A program made the translations under genes and the position numbers. Shown here in pieces: positions 27,734-38,634 of a stretch of 64,000 nt of DNA. A model generated the notes under the pieces. It was not told where the DNA came from, ran no database searches, and saw only the letters and a list, made by a program, of their open reading frames with translations. The DNA is from Prado023 sp963700475 (GTDB lineage: Bacteria > Actinomycetota > Actinomycetes > S36-B12 > CAIYMF01): contig CAVOXR010000004.1 of the NCBI GenBank assembly GCA_963700475.1, positions 1 through 64,000 of the forward strand, given 5' to 3'. Every line of letters begins with the position of its first letter. The stretch's first letter is position 1.

Positions 27734-29235
27734 CCGCCCAGGCACCCTCGCAGATCTGGTTCCTCACCGGGAGCCAGACGCTCTACGGCGACGAGGTCCT
27801 CGCACAGGTGGCCGAGCAGTCCGGCGAGATCGCCCGCACCCTCGACGCGTCGGATGCCATCCCGTTCGAGGTCGTGTTCAAGCCGGTCCTCAAGGAGGCC
27901 GACGCAATCCGGCGAACGATGATCGAGGCGAGCGCCGACGACGCCTGCATCGGCGTGATCGCCTGGATGCACACCTTCAGCCCGGCCAAGATGTGGATCT
28001 CGGGCCTCGAGGCGCTGCGCAAGCCGCTGCTGCACCTGCACACCCAGGCCAACCGCGACCTGCCGTGGGCGACCATCGACATGGACTTCATGAACCTCAA
28101 CCAGGCCGCGCACGGCGACCGTGAGTTCGGCTTCGTGCAGACGCGGATGGGAATCGCCCGCAAGACTGTCGCCGGCCACGTCAGCGACCCGGTCGTCGCC
28201 GAGAGGATCGGGCAGTGGGCGCGTGCCGCCGCCGGGGCCGCAGCCATGCGCTCGATGCGTCTGGCCCGGTTCGGGGACAACATGCGCAACGTCGCCGTGA
28301 CCGAGGGCGACAAGGTCGAGGCCGAGATCCGGTTCGGCGTGTCGGTGAACACCTACGGCGTCAACGACCTGGTCGCGGTCGTCGACGCGGTCGCCGATTC
28401 CGAGGTCGACGCGCTCGTCTCCGAGTACGCCGACCTCTACGACATCGCCCCTGAGCTGGAGGCGGGCGCGGCCCGCCACGATGCGCTGCGGTACGGCGCA
28501 CGCATCGAGGCGGGCCTGCGCCGGTTCCTCACCGACGGCGGGTTCACCGCGTTCACCTCGAACTTCGAGGACCTCGGCGGTCTGCGCCAGCTCCCCGGAC
28601 TGGCCGTCCAGCGGCTGATGGCCGAGGGGTACGGCTTCGCCGGCGAGGGCGACTGGAAGACCGCCGTCATGGTCCGCACGTTCAAGGTCATGGCCCAGGG
28701 CCTGCCCGGTGGGACGTCCTTCATGGAGGACTACACCTATCACCTGGCCCCGGGCGCGGAGAAGATCCTCGGCGCGCACATGCTCGAGGTCTGCCCGTCG
28801 ATCACCGACGAGCGTCCGAGCCTGGAGATCCACCCGCTGGCGATCGGCGGGCGGGAGGACCCGGTCCGCCTCGTGTTCACCGCGACACCTGCAGCCGGGG
28901 TGGTGCTGGGCCTGTGCGACATGGGCGACCGGTTCCGGTTCGTGGCCAACGAGGTCGAGCTGGTCGCGCCCGACGCCGCCCTGCCGAACCTGCCCGTCGC
29001 CCGCGCCGTGTGGCGTCCAGCGCCGGACCTGCGCACCTCGGCCGAGGCGTGGATCACCGCCGGCGGCCCCCACCACACGGTGCTCACCACGGCCCTGTCC
29101 GCAGAGCACCTGTGGGACCTGTCGGAGATCGTCGGCACCGAGCTGGCACTCATCGACAGCACAACAGACATCCGTCACTTCATCCAGGAGCGACGGTGGA
29201 GCCAGGCGTACTACCGCCTGGCTCTGGGCTTCTAG
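27730..29235 (+). CDS. araA: L-arabinose isomerase
   Basis: A 501-residue isomerase, the standard AraA length, converting L-arabinose to L-ribulose with a divalent metal. Diagnostic segments are IWFLTGSQTLYGDEVL at the N-terminus, WMHTFSPAKMWI, TSNFEDLGGLRQLPGLAVQR, the metal ligand E in GTSFMEDYTYHL, and the late GGPHHTV. ATG 27730 overlaps the araD stop by 4 bp. The transporter gene chvE follows after 66 bp, which supports arabinose as its substrate. Confidence 0.96.
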   Translation: MTAQAPSQIWFLTGSQTLYGDEVLAQVAEQSGEIARTLDASDAIPFEVVFKPVLKEADAIRRTMIEASADDACIGVIAWMHTFSPAKMWISGLEALRKPLLHLHTQANRDLPWATIDMDFMNLNQAAHGDREFGFVQTRMGIARKTVAGHVSDPVVAERIGQWARAAAGAAAMRSMRLARFGDNMRNVAVTEGDKVEAEIRFGVSVNTYGVNDLVAVVDAVADSEVDALVSEYADLYDIAPELEAGAARHDALRYGARIEAGLRRFLTDGGFTAFTSNFEDLGGLRQLPGLAVQRLMAEGYGFAGEGDWKTAVMVRTFKVMAQGLPGGTSFMEDYTYHLAPGAEKILGAHMLEVCPSITDERPSLEIHPLAIGGREDPVRLVFTATPAAGVVLGLCDMGDRFRFVANEVELVAPDAALPNLPVARAVWRPAPDLRTSAEAWITAGGPHHTVLTTALSAEHLWDLSEIVGTELALIDSTTDIRHFIQERRWSQAYYRLALGF

Positions 29236-29301
29236 CCCGAAGCCAGGCGCACGACCCATGGGGCGAGCCCCGTCCCATGACCCATCAGGAAGGAACGCTC
29301 A

Positions 29302-30429
29302 ATGAGGAAGTACGTATCCGCATTCGCAGCAGCGGGGCTCGTCTTCAGCCTCGCCGCCTGCAGCAGTGGCAGCGAAGAGGCCGCAGCGCCGGCCGCGTCG
29401 GGCTCCGGCTCGGCCGCAGCAGCCGACTGCAACCCGTCTGAGAAGGGCACCATCGGTGTGGCCATGCCCACCAAGTCCTCGCAGCGCTGGATCCAGGACG
29501 GCGACAACATGAAGCAGCAGCTCGAGGCTGCTGGCTACCAGGTCGACCTGCAGTACGCCGAGGACGACATCCCGACCCAGGTCTCCCAGGTGGAGAACAT
29601 GGTCACCAAGGGCGACCAGATGCTGGTCATCGCCGCCATCGACGGCACCGCGCTGGGCGACATCCTGAACACCGCCGAGGAGTCCAACATCCCCGTCCTG
29701 GCCTACGACCGGCTCATCCGTGAGTCCGGCGCCGTGGACTACTACTCGACGTTCGACAACTTCGGCGTGGGCGTGCTCCAGGCCGAGGCGCTGGTCGAGG
29801 GCCTCAAGGCCACCGGCGACGGCCCCTACAACGTCGAGCTGTTCGCCGGGTCCCCCGACGACAACAACGCGACGTTCTTCTGGAACGGCGCCATGTCGGT
29901 CCTGCAGCCGCTGATCGACTCCGGTGAGATGAAGGTCGTCTCCGGCCAGACCGACTTCGAGCAGGCCGCGATCCTTCGCTGGGATCCCGCCACCGCCCAG
30001 AAGCGCATGGAGGACCTGCTGACCAAGAGCTACACGACTGAGACGGTCAACGGCGTGCTCTCGCCCTACGACGGCCTGTCGCTGGGCATCATCGCGGCCC
30101 TGAAGGCCAATGGCTACGGCAGCGGCGACAAGCCCCTCCCGGTCGTCACCGGCCAGGACGCCGAGATCCAGTCCGTGCAGTCGATCCTGGCTGACGAGCA
30201 GAACTCGACGATCTTCAAGGACACCCGCGACCTCGCCGCGGTCACCGTCAAGATGATCGAGGCGATCGGCGCCTGCCAGGAGCCCGAGGTCAACGACACC
30301 ACGACGTACGACAACGGCGTCAAGGTTGTCCCGAGCTACCTGCTCAAGCCCGTCACCGTGACCAAGGAGAACGTCACCGAGGCCCTGGTCGACACCGGCT
30401 ACTACACGCAGGAGCAGATCGACGGCTGA
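29302..30429 (+). CDS. chvE: ChvE-like sugar-binding lipoprotein, arabinose locus
   Basis: A 375-residue receptor with a lipoprotein signal (MRKYVSAFAA, lipobox LAAC) and a type I binding fold (GTIGVAMPTKSSQRW, MLVIAAIDGTALG, VLAYDRLIRESG, VVTGQDAEIQSVQSI). AGGAAGGAACGCTC precedes the ATG. Its place directly behind araA makes L-arabinose the likely ligand, though ChvE proteins also bind galactose and xylose. It is clearly paralogous to the receptor at 4512. A 15-bp hairpin follows, which separates it from the ATPase gene. Confidence 0.9.
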   Translation: MRKYVSAFAAAGLVFSLAACSSGSEEAAAPAASGSGSAAAADCNPSEKGTIGVAMPTKSSQRWIQDGDNMKQQLEAAGYQVDLQYAEDDIPTQVSQVENMVTKGDQMLVIAAIDGTALGDILNTAEESNIPVLAYDRLIRESGAVDYYSTFDNFGVGVLQAEALVEGLKATGDGPYNVELFAGSPDDNNATFFWNGAMSVLQPLIDSGEMKVVSGQTDFEQAAILRWDPATAQKRMEDLLTKSYTTETVNGVLSPYDGLSLGIIAALKANGYGSGDKPLPVVTGQDAEIQSVQSILADEQNSTIFKDTRDLAAVTVKMIEAIGACQEPEVNDTTTYDNGVKVVPSYLLKPVTVTKENVTEALVDTGYYTQEQIDG

Positions 30430-30465
30430 TTCTCACCCTGCTGCCCCCGGGCAGTTGGTGAGAGG

Positions 30466-30507
30466 GTGGGTGGTGGTCGCAGAGGACTCCTCGCGACCAC
30501 CACCCAC
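30466..30507 (+). terminator. 15-bp perfect hairpin between chvE and mmsA
   Basis: Bases 30466-30480 pair without mismatch with 30493-30507; the 12-base loop can close further (GAGG/CCTC). Placed after a binding-protein gene, it probably gives partial termination and protects the upstream mRNA, so that receptor exceeds transporter. Confidence 0.75.
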
Positions 30508-30577
30508 CACAACCCGAAACCTCGCGGCGCCATCCGCCGCGGACCACGACCACGGAGCCACACGGAGGCTGTGAGCA

Positions 30578-32107
30578 ATGAGCGGACCCATCCTCGAGAT
30601 GCGCTCCATCACCAAGGAGTTCCCCGGGGTCAAGGCGCTGTCGGATGTGAACCTGACGGTCCACGAGGGCGAGATCCACGCGATCTGCGGGGAGAACGGC
30701 GCCGGCAAGTCGACCCTGATGAAGGTACTGAGCGGGGTCTACCCGCACGGCAGCTACGACGGCGAGATCGTCTACGAGGGCCAGCCCGTGGCGTTCCGCG
30801 ACATCCGGGCCAGCGAGCACGCCGGGATCGTCATCATCCACCAGGAGCTGGCGCTGATCCCCGAGCTGTCGATCGCCGAGAACATCTTCCTCGGCAACGA
30901 GAACGTCTCCCGTGGGGTCATCTCCTGGGATCGCACGAACCGTGAGGCCCACGACCTGCTCACCCGCGTCGGGCTGTCGGAGAACCCGCTGACCCCGATC
31001 AAGCACCTGGGCATCGGCAAGCAGCAGCTGGTCGAGATCGCCAAGGCGCTGTCGCGCAGCGTGAAGCTGCTGATCCTCGACGAGCCGACCGCGGCCCTCA
31101 ACGACGACGACTCCGCGCACCTGCTCAACCTGCTGCGCGAGCTGAAGGCCAAGGGCATCACCAGCATCATGATCTCCCACAAGCTCAACGAGATCGCCGC
31201 CATCGCCGACAGCATCACGATCCTGCGCGACGGCCGGACGATCGAGACCCTGGAGGTGGCCGGCGGCGGTGTGGACGAGGACCGGATCATCCAGGGGATG
31301 GTCGGCCGCGACCTCGAGCACCGCTTCCCGCCCTACACGCCGGAGATCGGCGAGGTGCTCTTCGAGGTCAGCGACTGGAACGTCTACAGCCCGATCGACC
31401 ACTCCCGCGCGGTCGTCACGGACGCCAACCTGGTGGCCCGCCGCGGCGAGATCGTGGGGATCGCCGGGCTCATGGGCGCCGGACGCACCGAGCTCGCCCG
31501 CTCCATCTTCGGCAAGTCCTACGGCGCGCGCATCAGCGGCACGCTGGTCCTCGACGGCAAGGAGCTCGAGCTCAACTCGGTGGCCGATGCCATCACCGAG
31601 GGCCTGGCCTATGTGACCGAGGACCGCAAGGCCCTCGGGCTGAACCTGCTCGACGACATCAAGACCTCCATCGTCTCGGCCGGCATCCACAAGCTGGCGC
31701 GCGGCCTGACCGTCGACGAGAACGAGGAGGTCAAGGTCGCTGAGGACTTCCGGACCCGGATGAACATCAAGGCCCCGACCGTCGAGGCCAAGGTCGCCCA
31801 GCTCTCGGGCGGCAACCAGCAGAAGGTCGTGCTGAGCAAGTGGATCTACACCGACGCGAAGGTGATGATCCTCGACGAGCCGACCCGCGGCATCGATGTC
31901 GGTGCCAAGTACGAGATCTACGGGTTCGTCCAGGCCATGGCCAAGGAGGGGCACGCCGTCATCGTGATCTCCTCCGAGCTGCCGGAGCTCCTCGGGCTCT
32001 GCGACCGGATCTACACCCTGGCCGAGGGCCACATCACGGGTGAGTTCGTGGCCGGTGAGGCCACCCAGGAAATTCTCATGCGCCACATGACCACGAGCAG
32101 AAGGTGA
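30578..32107 (+). CDS. mmsA: Multiple-monosaccharide ABC transporter ATP-binding protein, arabinose locus
   Basis: A 509-residue double ABC ATPase. Domain 1 has Walker A GENGAGKST and LLILDEPTAALN; domain 2 has GLMGAGRTELARSIFG, LSGGNQQKVVLSKW and MILDEPTRGIDVG. The N-terminal MSGPILEMRSITKEFPGVKAL is nearly the same as in the copy at 1584, and similarity runs the full length. It energises arabinose uptake with the flanking ChvE receptor and permease. The downstream permease gene starts at the stop codon. Confidence 0.93.
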   Translation: MSGPILEMRSITKEFPGVKALSDVNLTVHEGEIHAICGENGAGKSTLMKVLSGVYPHGSYDGEIVYEGQPVAFRDIRASEHAGIVIIHQELALIPELSIAENIFLGNENVSRGVISWDRTNREAHDLLTRVGLSENPLTPIKHLGIGKQQLVEIAKALSRSVKLLILDEPTAALNDDDSAHLLNLLRELKAKGITSIMISHKLNEIAAIADSITILRDGRTIETLEVAGGGVDEDRIIQGMVGRDLEHRFPPYTPEIGEVLFEVSDWNVYSPIDHSRAVVTDANLVARRGEIVGIAGLMGAGRTELARSIFGKSYGARISGTLVLDGKELELNSVADAITEGLAYVTEDRKALGLNLLDDIKTSIVSAGIHKLARGLTVDENEEVKVAEDFRTRMNIKAPTVEAKVAQLSGGNQQKVVLSKWIYTDAKVMILDEPTRGIDVGAKYEIYGFVQAMAKEGHAVIVISSELPELLGLCDRIYTLAEGHITGEFVAGEATQEILMRHMTTSRR

Positions 32108-32112
32108 CACGG

Positions 32113-33372
32113 ATGTCCAGCGTGAAGACCATGATGAGCGGCAACATCCGCCAGTACGGGATGATCGGCGCACTGGTCGCCATCATCATCCTGTTCCAGT
32201 TCACGACGGGCGGCATCCTGCTCAAGCCGTTGAACCTGACCAACCTGCTGACCCAGAACAGCTACATCCTGATCCTGGCGATCGGCATGGTGATGGTGAT
32301 CATCGCCCGGCACATCGACCTGTCGGTCGGCTCCGTGGCCGCCTTCACCGGCGCCCTCGGCGTCACCATGATGGTGAAGTGGGACGTGCCCTGGCCCATT
32401 GCGGTCGTGCTCGTCCTGGTCGCCGGGGCGGCGATCGGCGCGTGGCACGGCGCGTGGGTCGCCTACATGGGCATCCCCGCCTTCATCGTGACCCTGTCCA
32501 GCATGCTCGTCTTCCGCGGCCTGACGCTGACCGTCCTGCAGGGCGAGACCGTGGGCAACCTGCCCTCGGGCTTCGAGAAGCTCGGCAACGGGTTCCTCCC
32601 GGAGATCGGCCCGGACACCGGCCTGCACAACCTCACGATGATCCTGGGGCTCCTGCTGTGCGTGTTCCTCGTCGTGATGGACTTCCGGAAGCGGGCGTCC
32701 AAGCAGCGCTACAACTTCGCGGTGTCGCCGATGTCGGTGTTCATCGTCAAGCAGGTGGCGCTCGTGGTCGTCATCATGTGGTTCTCGTACCTGCTCGCGC
32801 AGTACAAGGGCCTGCCGATCGTCGGGCTGGTGCTCTTCGCCCTGATCGGGATCTACAGCTTCATCATGAACCGCACGGTGTTCGGCCGGCACATCTACGC
32901 CGTCGGCGGCAACTACCCGGCGGCCTCCATGTCCGGGGTGCGCACCAAGCGCGTCGACATGCTGGTCATGGCCAACATGGGCATGCTCGCCGCCCTGGCC
33001 GGCATGGTGTTCGCCGCCCGACTCACGGCTGCCAACCCGAAGGCGGGTGTGAACTTCGAGCTCGATGCGATCGCCGCGGCCTTCATCGGCGGTGCTGCGG
33101 TCACCGGCGGCGTGGGCACGGTCATCGGCGCGATCGTCGGTGGCTTCGTCATGGGTGTCCTGAACAACGGCATGTCGCTGATGGGGATCTCCGTCGACTG
33201 GCAGATGACCATCAAGGGCCTGGTGCTGCTCTTCGCCGTGGCCTTCGACGTCTGGAACAAGCGCCGCTCGGCGGTCGGCGGGGCGGTCACCACCGTCGCT
33301 GTCGATGACGGGGCATCCCAGGGCATGCCCGACCAGGACCAGGTGGACGAGCTGGTGCCTGCCGACGAATAG
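32113..33372 (+). CDS. mmsB: Multiple-monosaccharide ABC transporter permease, arabinose locus
   Basis: A permease of about 419 residues of the BPD_transp_2 class. Conserved parts are ILAIGMVMVIIARHIDLSVG, TVFGRHIYAVGGNYPAA and FIGGAAVTGGVGTVIGAIVG. One substitution stands out against the paralogue: ARHIDLSVG here, AGHIDLSVG there. ATG 32113 has a short AAGG ahead; GTG 32104, overlapping the mmsA stop, is an alternative. Last gene of the arabinose transporter, closed by a hairpin. Confidence 0.92.
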   Translation: MSSVKTMMSGNIRQYGMIGALVAIIILFQFTTGGILLKPLNLTNLLTQNSYILILAIGMVMVIIARHIDLSVGSVAAFTGALGVTMMVKWDVPWPIAVVLVLVAGAAIGAWHGAWVAYMGIPAFIVTLSSMLVFRGLTLTVLQGETVGNLPSGFEKLGNGFLPEIGPDTGLHNLTMILGLLLCVFLVVMDFRKRASKQRYNFAVSPMSVFIVKQVALVVVIMWFSYLLAQYKGLPIVGLVLFALIGIYSFIMNRTVFGRHIYAVGGNYPAASMSGVRTKRVDMLVMANMGMLAALAGMVFAARLTAANPKAGVNFELDAIAAAFIGGAAVTGGVGTVIGAIVGGFVMGVLNNGMSLMGISVDWQMTIKGLVLLFAVAFDVWNKRRSAVGGAVTTVAVDDGASQGMPDQDQVDELVPADE

Positions 33373-33374
33373 GG

Positions 33375-33406
33375 GTGTGCGGCGCCAGTTGGGGGGCGCT
33401 GCACAC
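33375..33406 (+). terminator. Terminator after arabinose transporter
   Basis: GTGTGCGGCGCC (33375-33386) pairs with GGCGCTGCACAC (33395-33406) with one G-U pair and an 8-base loop. It ends the araBDA-chvE-mmsAB unit before the LacI gene. Confidence 0.7.
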
Positions 33407-33415
33407 ACCTGTCGC

Positions 33416-33426
33416 AGGCGCTAACT
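33416..33426. promoter_or_regulatory. LacI-type half-operator before the regulator gene
   Basis: GGCGCTAAC here shares the half-site GCGCTAAC with the araB operator at 25314-25327. It lies about 50 bp before the LacI start, as expected for autoregulation. Confidence 0.35.
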
Positions 33427-33475
33427 TCGTGCTGTGCAGACCGATCGCCACCCTGTCGGGGGAGAGGAGAATCCC

Positions 33476-34513
33476 ATGGCCAGCGGGACCACCCGCGCGC
33501 CGGCGATGACCGATGTGGCCCGTCTGGCGGGGGTCTCGCACCAGACGGTCTCGAGGGTTCTCAACGACCACCCGAACGTCAAGCAGCAGACCCGGTTGCG
33601 CGTGCTTGCCGCCATGCAGGAGCTGGGGTACCGACCGAACCGTGCGGCCCGAGCCCTGGCCAGCGGGCGCAGCGACCAGATCGGCATCGTGGCCCAGCCC
33701 ACGAACCTCTTCGGCCCGGCGTCGCTGTTGTACGCGGTGGAGGCAGCAGCCGTGCACGAGGGGTACGGGGTCAGCGTCGCGAGCGTCGCGGCCCTCGACC
33801 GGGCCTCGATCGAGGACGCCGTCAACCGGCACCTGGACCAGCAGGTCGGTGGGATCGTCGTGATCGTGCCCGTGGTCTCCGCGGCCGAGGCGATCCGTGA
33901 GGTCCCGGCCGACAAGCCGCTGGTCGCCATCGGCGGCGACCGGAACGAGGCGATCACCAGCGTGGGCATCGACCAGGTCCAAGGGGCCATCGAGGCCACC
34001 CAGACCCTGCTGGATGCTGGGCACCGGACCGTGTGGCACGTCTCCGGGCCCGCGGATGTGTTCGACAGCATGGATCGCATCGAGGGGTGGCGGACCACCC
34101 TGGAGCGCGCCGGAGCCGAGGTCCCCCCGGTCATCACGGGGGACTGGTCGTCGGCCGGCGGCTACGAGGCGGGGAAGATGCTGGCCCGAATCCGCGATGT
34201 GACCGCCATCTTCGCGGCCAATGACCAGACCGCCCTGGGAATCCTGCGAGCGCTGCACGAGAACGGACTGCGCGTTCCCGACGACGTCAGCCTCGTCGGC
34301 TTCGATGACCTCCCTGAGTCGGAGTTCTTCATCCCGCCCCTGACGACCGTCCGGCAGGGATTCGAGCAGGTGGGTCGGCGGGCCCTGCGCATGCTCGTCA
34401 CCCAGATGGAGGGCAATCGCGAGGTGTTCCACGAGCTGGTCCCGCCCGTCTTCGTCCCCCGCCAGAGCGTCTCGCGGCCGCGTGACCGCCGCGACGCGGG
34501 GATCTCGGCATGA
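33476..34513 (+). CDS. LacI-family regulator, likely arabinose repressor
   Basis: A 345-residue LacI/GalR repressor: helix-turn-helix MTDVARLAGVSHQTVSRVLN, hinge RPNRAARALASGRS, then a sugar-sensing domain (AIFAANDQTALGILRALHENG, VSLVGFDDLPESEFFIPPLT). ATG 33476 follows GGGGAGAGGAGA. It lies at the end of the arabinose locus and overlaps the epimerase gene by 4 bp. A shared GCGCTAAC half-site at araB and before this gene supports control of the ara operon and of itself. It replaces the GntR-type AraR of Firmicutes. Confidence 0.88.
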   Translation: MASGTTRAPAMTDVARLAGVSHQTVSRVLNDHPNVKQQTRLRVLAAMQELGYRPNRAARALASGRSDQIGIVAQPTNLFGPASLLYAVEAAAVHEGYGVSVASVAALDRASIEDAVNRHLDQQVGGIVVIVPVVSAAEAIREVPADKPLVAIGGDRNEAITSVGIDQVQGAIEATQTLLDAGHRTVWHVSGPADVFDSMDRIEGWRTTLERAGAEVPPVITGDWSSAGGYEAGKMLARIRDVTAIFAANDQTALGILRALHENGLRVPDDVSLVGFDDLPESEFFIPPLTTVRQGFEQVGRRALRMLVTQMEGNREVFHELVPPVFVPRQSVSRPRDRRDAGISA

Positions 34514-35304
34514 CGGGTCCGGTGACCCTGCGGGCAGGACAGGCCTCCGTGGTGGTCGACCCGCTGGACGGCGGGCGGATCACGTCGCTCGCGGTCGATG
34601 GCGTCGAGCTGCTCGGCGGGGTCGGCACCGGCGTGATCGAGCACGGGTCGTTCGTGATGGTCCCGTGGGCCGGGCGCATCCGCGACGGCCTGCTGCGCGT
34701 GGACGGCGTCGAGCACCACCTGCCGACCGACCGGACCCATCCCCATGCCGGCCACGGCCTGGTCATGGACCGCCCGTGGGAGGTGGTCTCGGTGTCGGAG
34801 GACTCGCTGACGATCCGGTGCGACCTGGACGCACGGTGGCCCTTCCCCGGGCATGTCGTCCAGGAGTTCCGGCTGGCCGCCGACCTCCTGGCGCAGCGGA
34901 TCGAGGTGCACGCCGAGCGCGCAGCCTTCCCGGCGACCGTGGGTTGGCATCCGTGGTTCCGTCGCGTGCTGGACTCCGGCTCGGTCGCGGGGCTGGACTT
35001 CACCGCCGAGGGCATGTTGGCCCGCGACGCCGCAGGGATCCCGAGCGGGGAGATGGTGCCGGTCCCCGCGGGGCCGTGGGATGACTGCTTCACCGGGGTC
35101 CAGTGGCCGATGACCGTCACCTGGCCCGACGCCGTGGAACTGCGGATCACTTCGGATGCGCAGTTCGCGGTCGTCTACGACGAGCTCGACGAGGCGTTCT
35201 GCGTGGAACCGCAGTCAGGCCCCCCGGACGGCCCGAACACCTCGCCACGTATGGTCCGGCCGGGGGAGCCGCTGGTCGTCTCGACCTGGTGGGCCTGGGG
35301 CTGA
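34510..35304 (+). CDS. Aldose 1-epimerase-like protein
   Basis: A 264-residue member of the galactose-mutarotase superfamily. Catalytic features are visible: PWAGRIRDG, the histidines in HPHAGHGLV and GWHPWFRR, and the acidic residues in FCVEPQSGPPDGPN. It interconverts the anomers of an aldose, so that imported sugar is in the form the isomerase or kinase accepts. The start ATG overlaps the LacI stop by 4 bp. The shorter length against GalM (about 340) fits the bacterial YihR/YphB-type subgroup. Confidence 0.85.
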   Translation: MTGPVTLRAGQASVVVDPLDGGRITSLAVDGVELLGGVGTGVIEHGSFVMVPWAGRIRDGLLRVDGVEHHLPTDRTHPHAGHGLVMDRPWEVVSVSEDSLTIRCDLDARWPFPGHVVQEFRLAADLLAQRIEVHAERAAFPATVGWHPWFRRVLDSGSVAGLDFTAEGMLARDAAGIPSGEMVPVPAGPWDDCFTGVQWPMTVTWPDAVELRITSDAQFAVVYDELDEAFCVEPQSGPPDGPNTSPRMVRPGEPLVVSTWWAWG

Positions 35305-35363
35305 TCGGCGCGGCCTGCGTGTCGCTGACAGGGCCTGACCATGGAGGTCGCCACACTGGGCGA

Positions 35364-36269
35364 ATGGCTGAGCGACTTGCTCCTGAGCAGACCCCGCTGC
35401 GGGTCACCTCCCGTCCTGAGCGCACCCGCGGGCGGGCCCGCCGCTGGGTTCGTCGGCTCGTCGCCCTTGTCCTGGGCATCGCCCTGCTCGCCGCCGGCAC
35501 CGTGGCCACGCTGCACTTCCTGGCGATCCACCGGTCCGCCCAGGAGATCCGCGCCACGGCGCTGATCCCTGCGGAGATGGCCGCCAATGTCCTGGTCGTG
35601 ATCGCCCGTCCGGGGCAGGAGCTCCCGCTCGCGGGGACCCTTGCCGCCCTCGACGATGCCGGCGCGACCGTGTCCGTGCTGTCCCTGACCGACGGCGCGA
35701 AGCAGCCGCCCTCACTGGACTTCGCCAAGGACAGCATCGGCGAGGTGCGCTCCGATGAGCTGGCTGCCTCGGCCGATCTCCTCGGGGTCGACAGGGTGAC
35801 GACTGCTGCCTACACCGACGGCAAGCTGCTCGCCGCCGACCCCGACGAGGTCACGGCCACGATCGCGGCCGAGATCAAGGAGGTCGCCCCGTCGGTGATC
35901 CTCACCGTGAGCGACACCACCGGGACGGACACCGACTCCCAGGCCGTTGCCGCCTACGCGTTGACTGCCGCGCAGGCCAAGGGCTCCGGCATCGGCCGTA
36001 TCTGGACCGTCACCCGCGGCGATCGCGAGGTCTCCTGGAACGCCCTGGCGAAGGCGCCCATCGGCGACCGCGTCCCTGAGCCCCAGGTGTCGGTCCGCAT
36101 CGACGACCAGACGATCCTCAAGGGTGAGGTCCTCCTCGCCCACGGCACCCAGAGCCCCGACCTGGTCCGCAGCACCTACCCGTACGCCGACCGCGTCCCG
36201 GCGTGGGCCTACTTCCGCTTCTGGGACCGCGAGTACTTCGCGCTCGCCTGGGGTCAACCCCTGCAATAG
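35364..36269 (+). CDS. Membrane-anchored PIG-L homologue lacking the zinc motif
   Basis: A 301-residue protein with a basic N-terminus, one membrane helix (about 31-53) and an extracytoplasmic domain with the order of the PIG-L/LmbE deacetylase fold (NVLVVIARPGQELPLAGTLAALDDAGA, then VSVLSLTDGAKQPP). The zinc motif AHPDDE of active members is replaced by ARPGQE at 81-86, and the later H-P-D-H motif is also missing (SDTTGTDTDSQAV). It is therefore unlikely to be a deacetylase. Compare the intact mshB product at 45576. The gene stands alone between the sugar locus and typA; its role is unknown. Confidence 0.65.
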   Translation: MAERLAPEQTPLRVTSRPERTRGRARRWVRRLVALVLGIALLAAGTVATLHFLAIHRSAQEIRATALIPAEMAANVLVVIARPGQELPLAGTLAALDDAGATVSVLSLTDGAKQPPSLDFAKDSIGEVRSDELAASADLLGVDRVTTAAYTDGKLLAADPDEVTATIAAEIKEVAPSVILTVSDTTGTDTDSQAVAAYALTAAQAKGSGIGRIWTVTRGDREVSWNALAKAPIGDRVPEPQVSVRIDDQTILKGEVLLAHGTQSPDLVRSTYPYADRVPAWAYFRFWDREYFALAWGQPLQ

Positions 36270-36328
36270 GCACCCGAGCTGCCGCGAGTCCAGGCCCCCC
36301 GGGTCACCGCCAGCGCCCACACGCAGAC

Positions 36329-36386
36329 GCTTCCCCTCCGACGATCTGCTTCCCGAATTCCGGAAGCAGATCGTCGGAGGGGAAGC
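36329..36386. terminator. 25-bp perfect inverted repeat before typA
   Basis: Bases 36329-36353 are exactly complementary to 36362-36386 with an 8-base loop that contains GAATTC. It follows the PIG-L-like gene by 60 bp and precedes typA by about 130 bp. It can act as a terminator in either direction; its length and perfection are unusual. Confidence 0.7.
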
Positions 36387-36513
36387 ACATCGCTGGGAGG
36401 GGCTCGGTTTCCGTGGGATGATGGGGGGCCCGGGTGTGCCCGGGGCGCCCGGGTCCTGCTCCCGGCACCTTTCCGAGGACGTGCCTCGGGACCTGACGAG
36501 GAGACTTCCACCC

Positions 36514-38388
<1,875 letters not shown>

Positions 38389-38634
38389 CGGCCTGGTCGA
38401 ACCCCTGGGCCTGCCGCCCCGTTGGCCCTCCAACGCTCGTCCAAGGGCCCCGCCGGCCGGAAATCGTTCTCGAATCGTGATCGAAACGCGAGGGTGTGCG
38501 TTCAGAGGACGTCCTACTGGCGGGTATTCTGTGCGGGTCTGAGGGGCTTGGTCACATTCCCCTGCGCGGAACCCGCTCCGCGCCACGGACCGGTGATCCC
38601 GGACCGCGCGGCGAGTGACAACGAGAGGACAACA

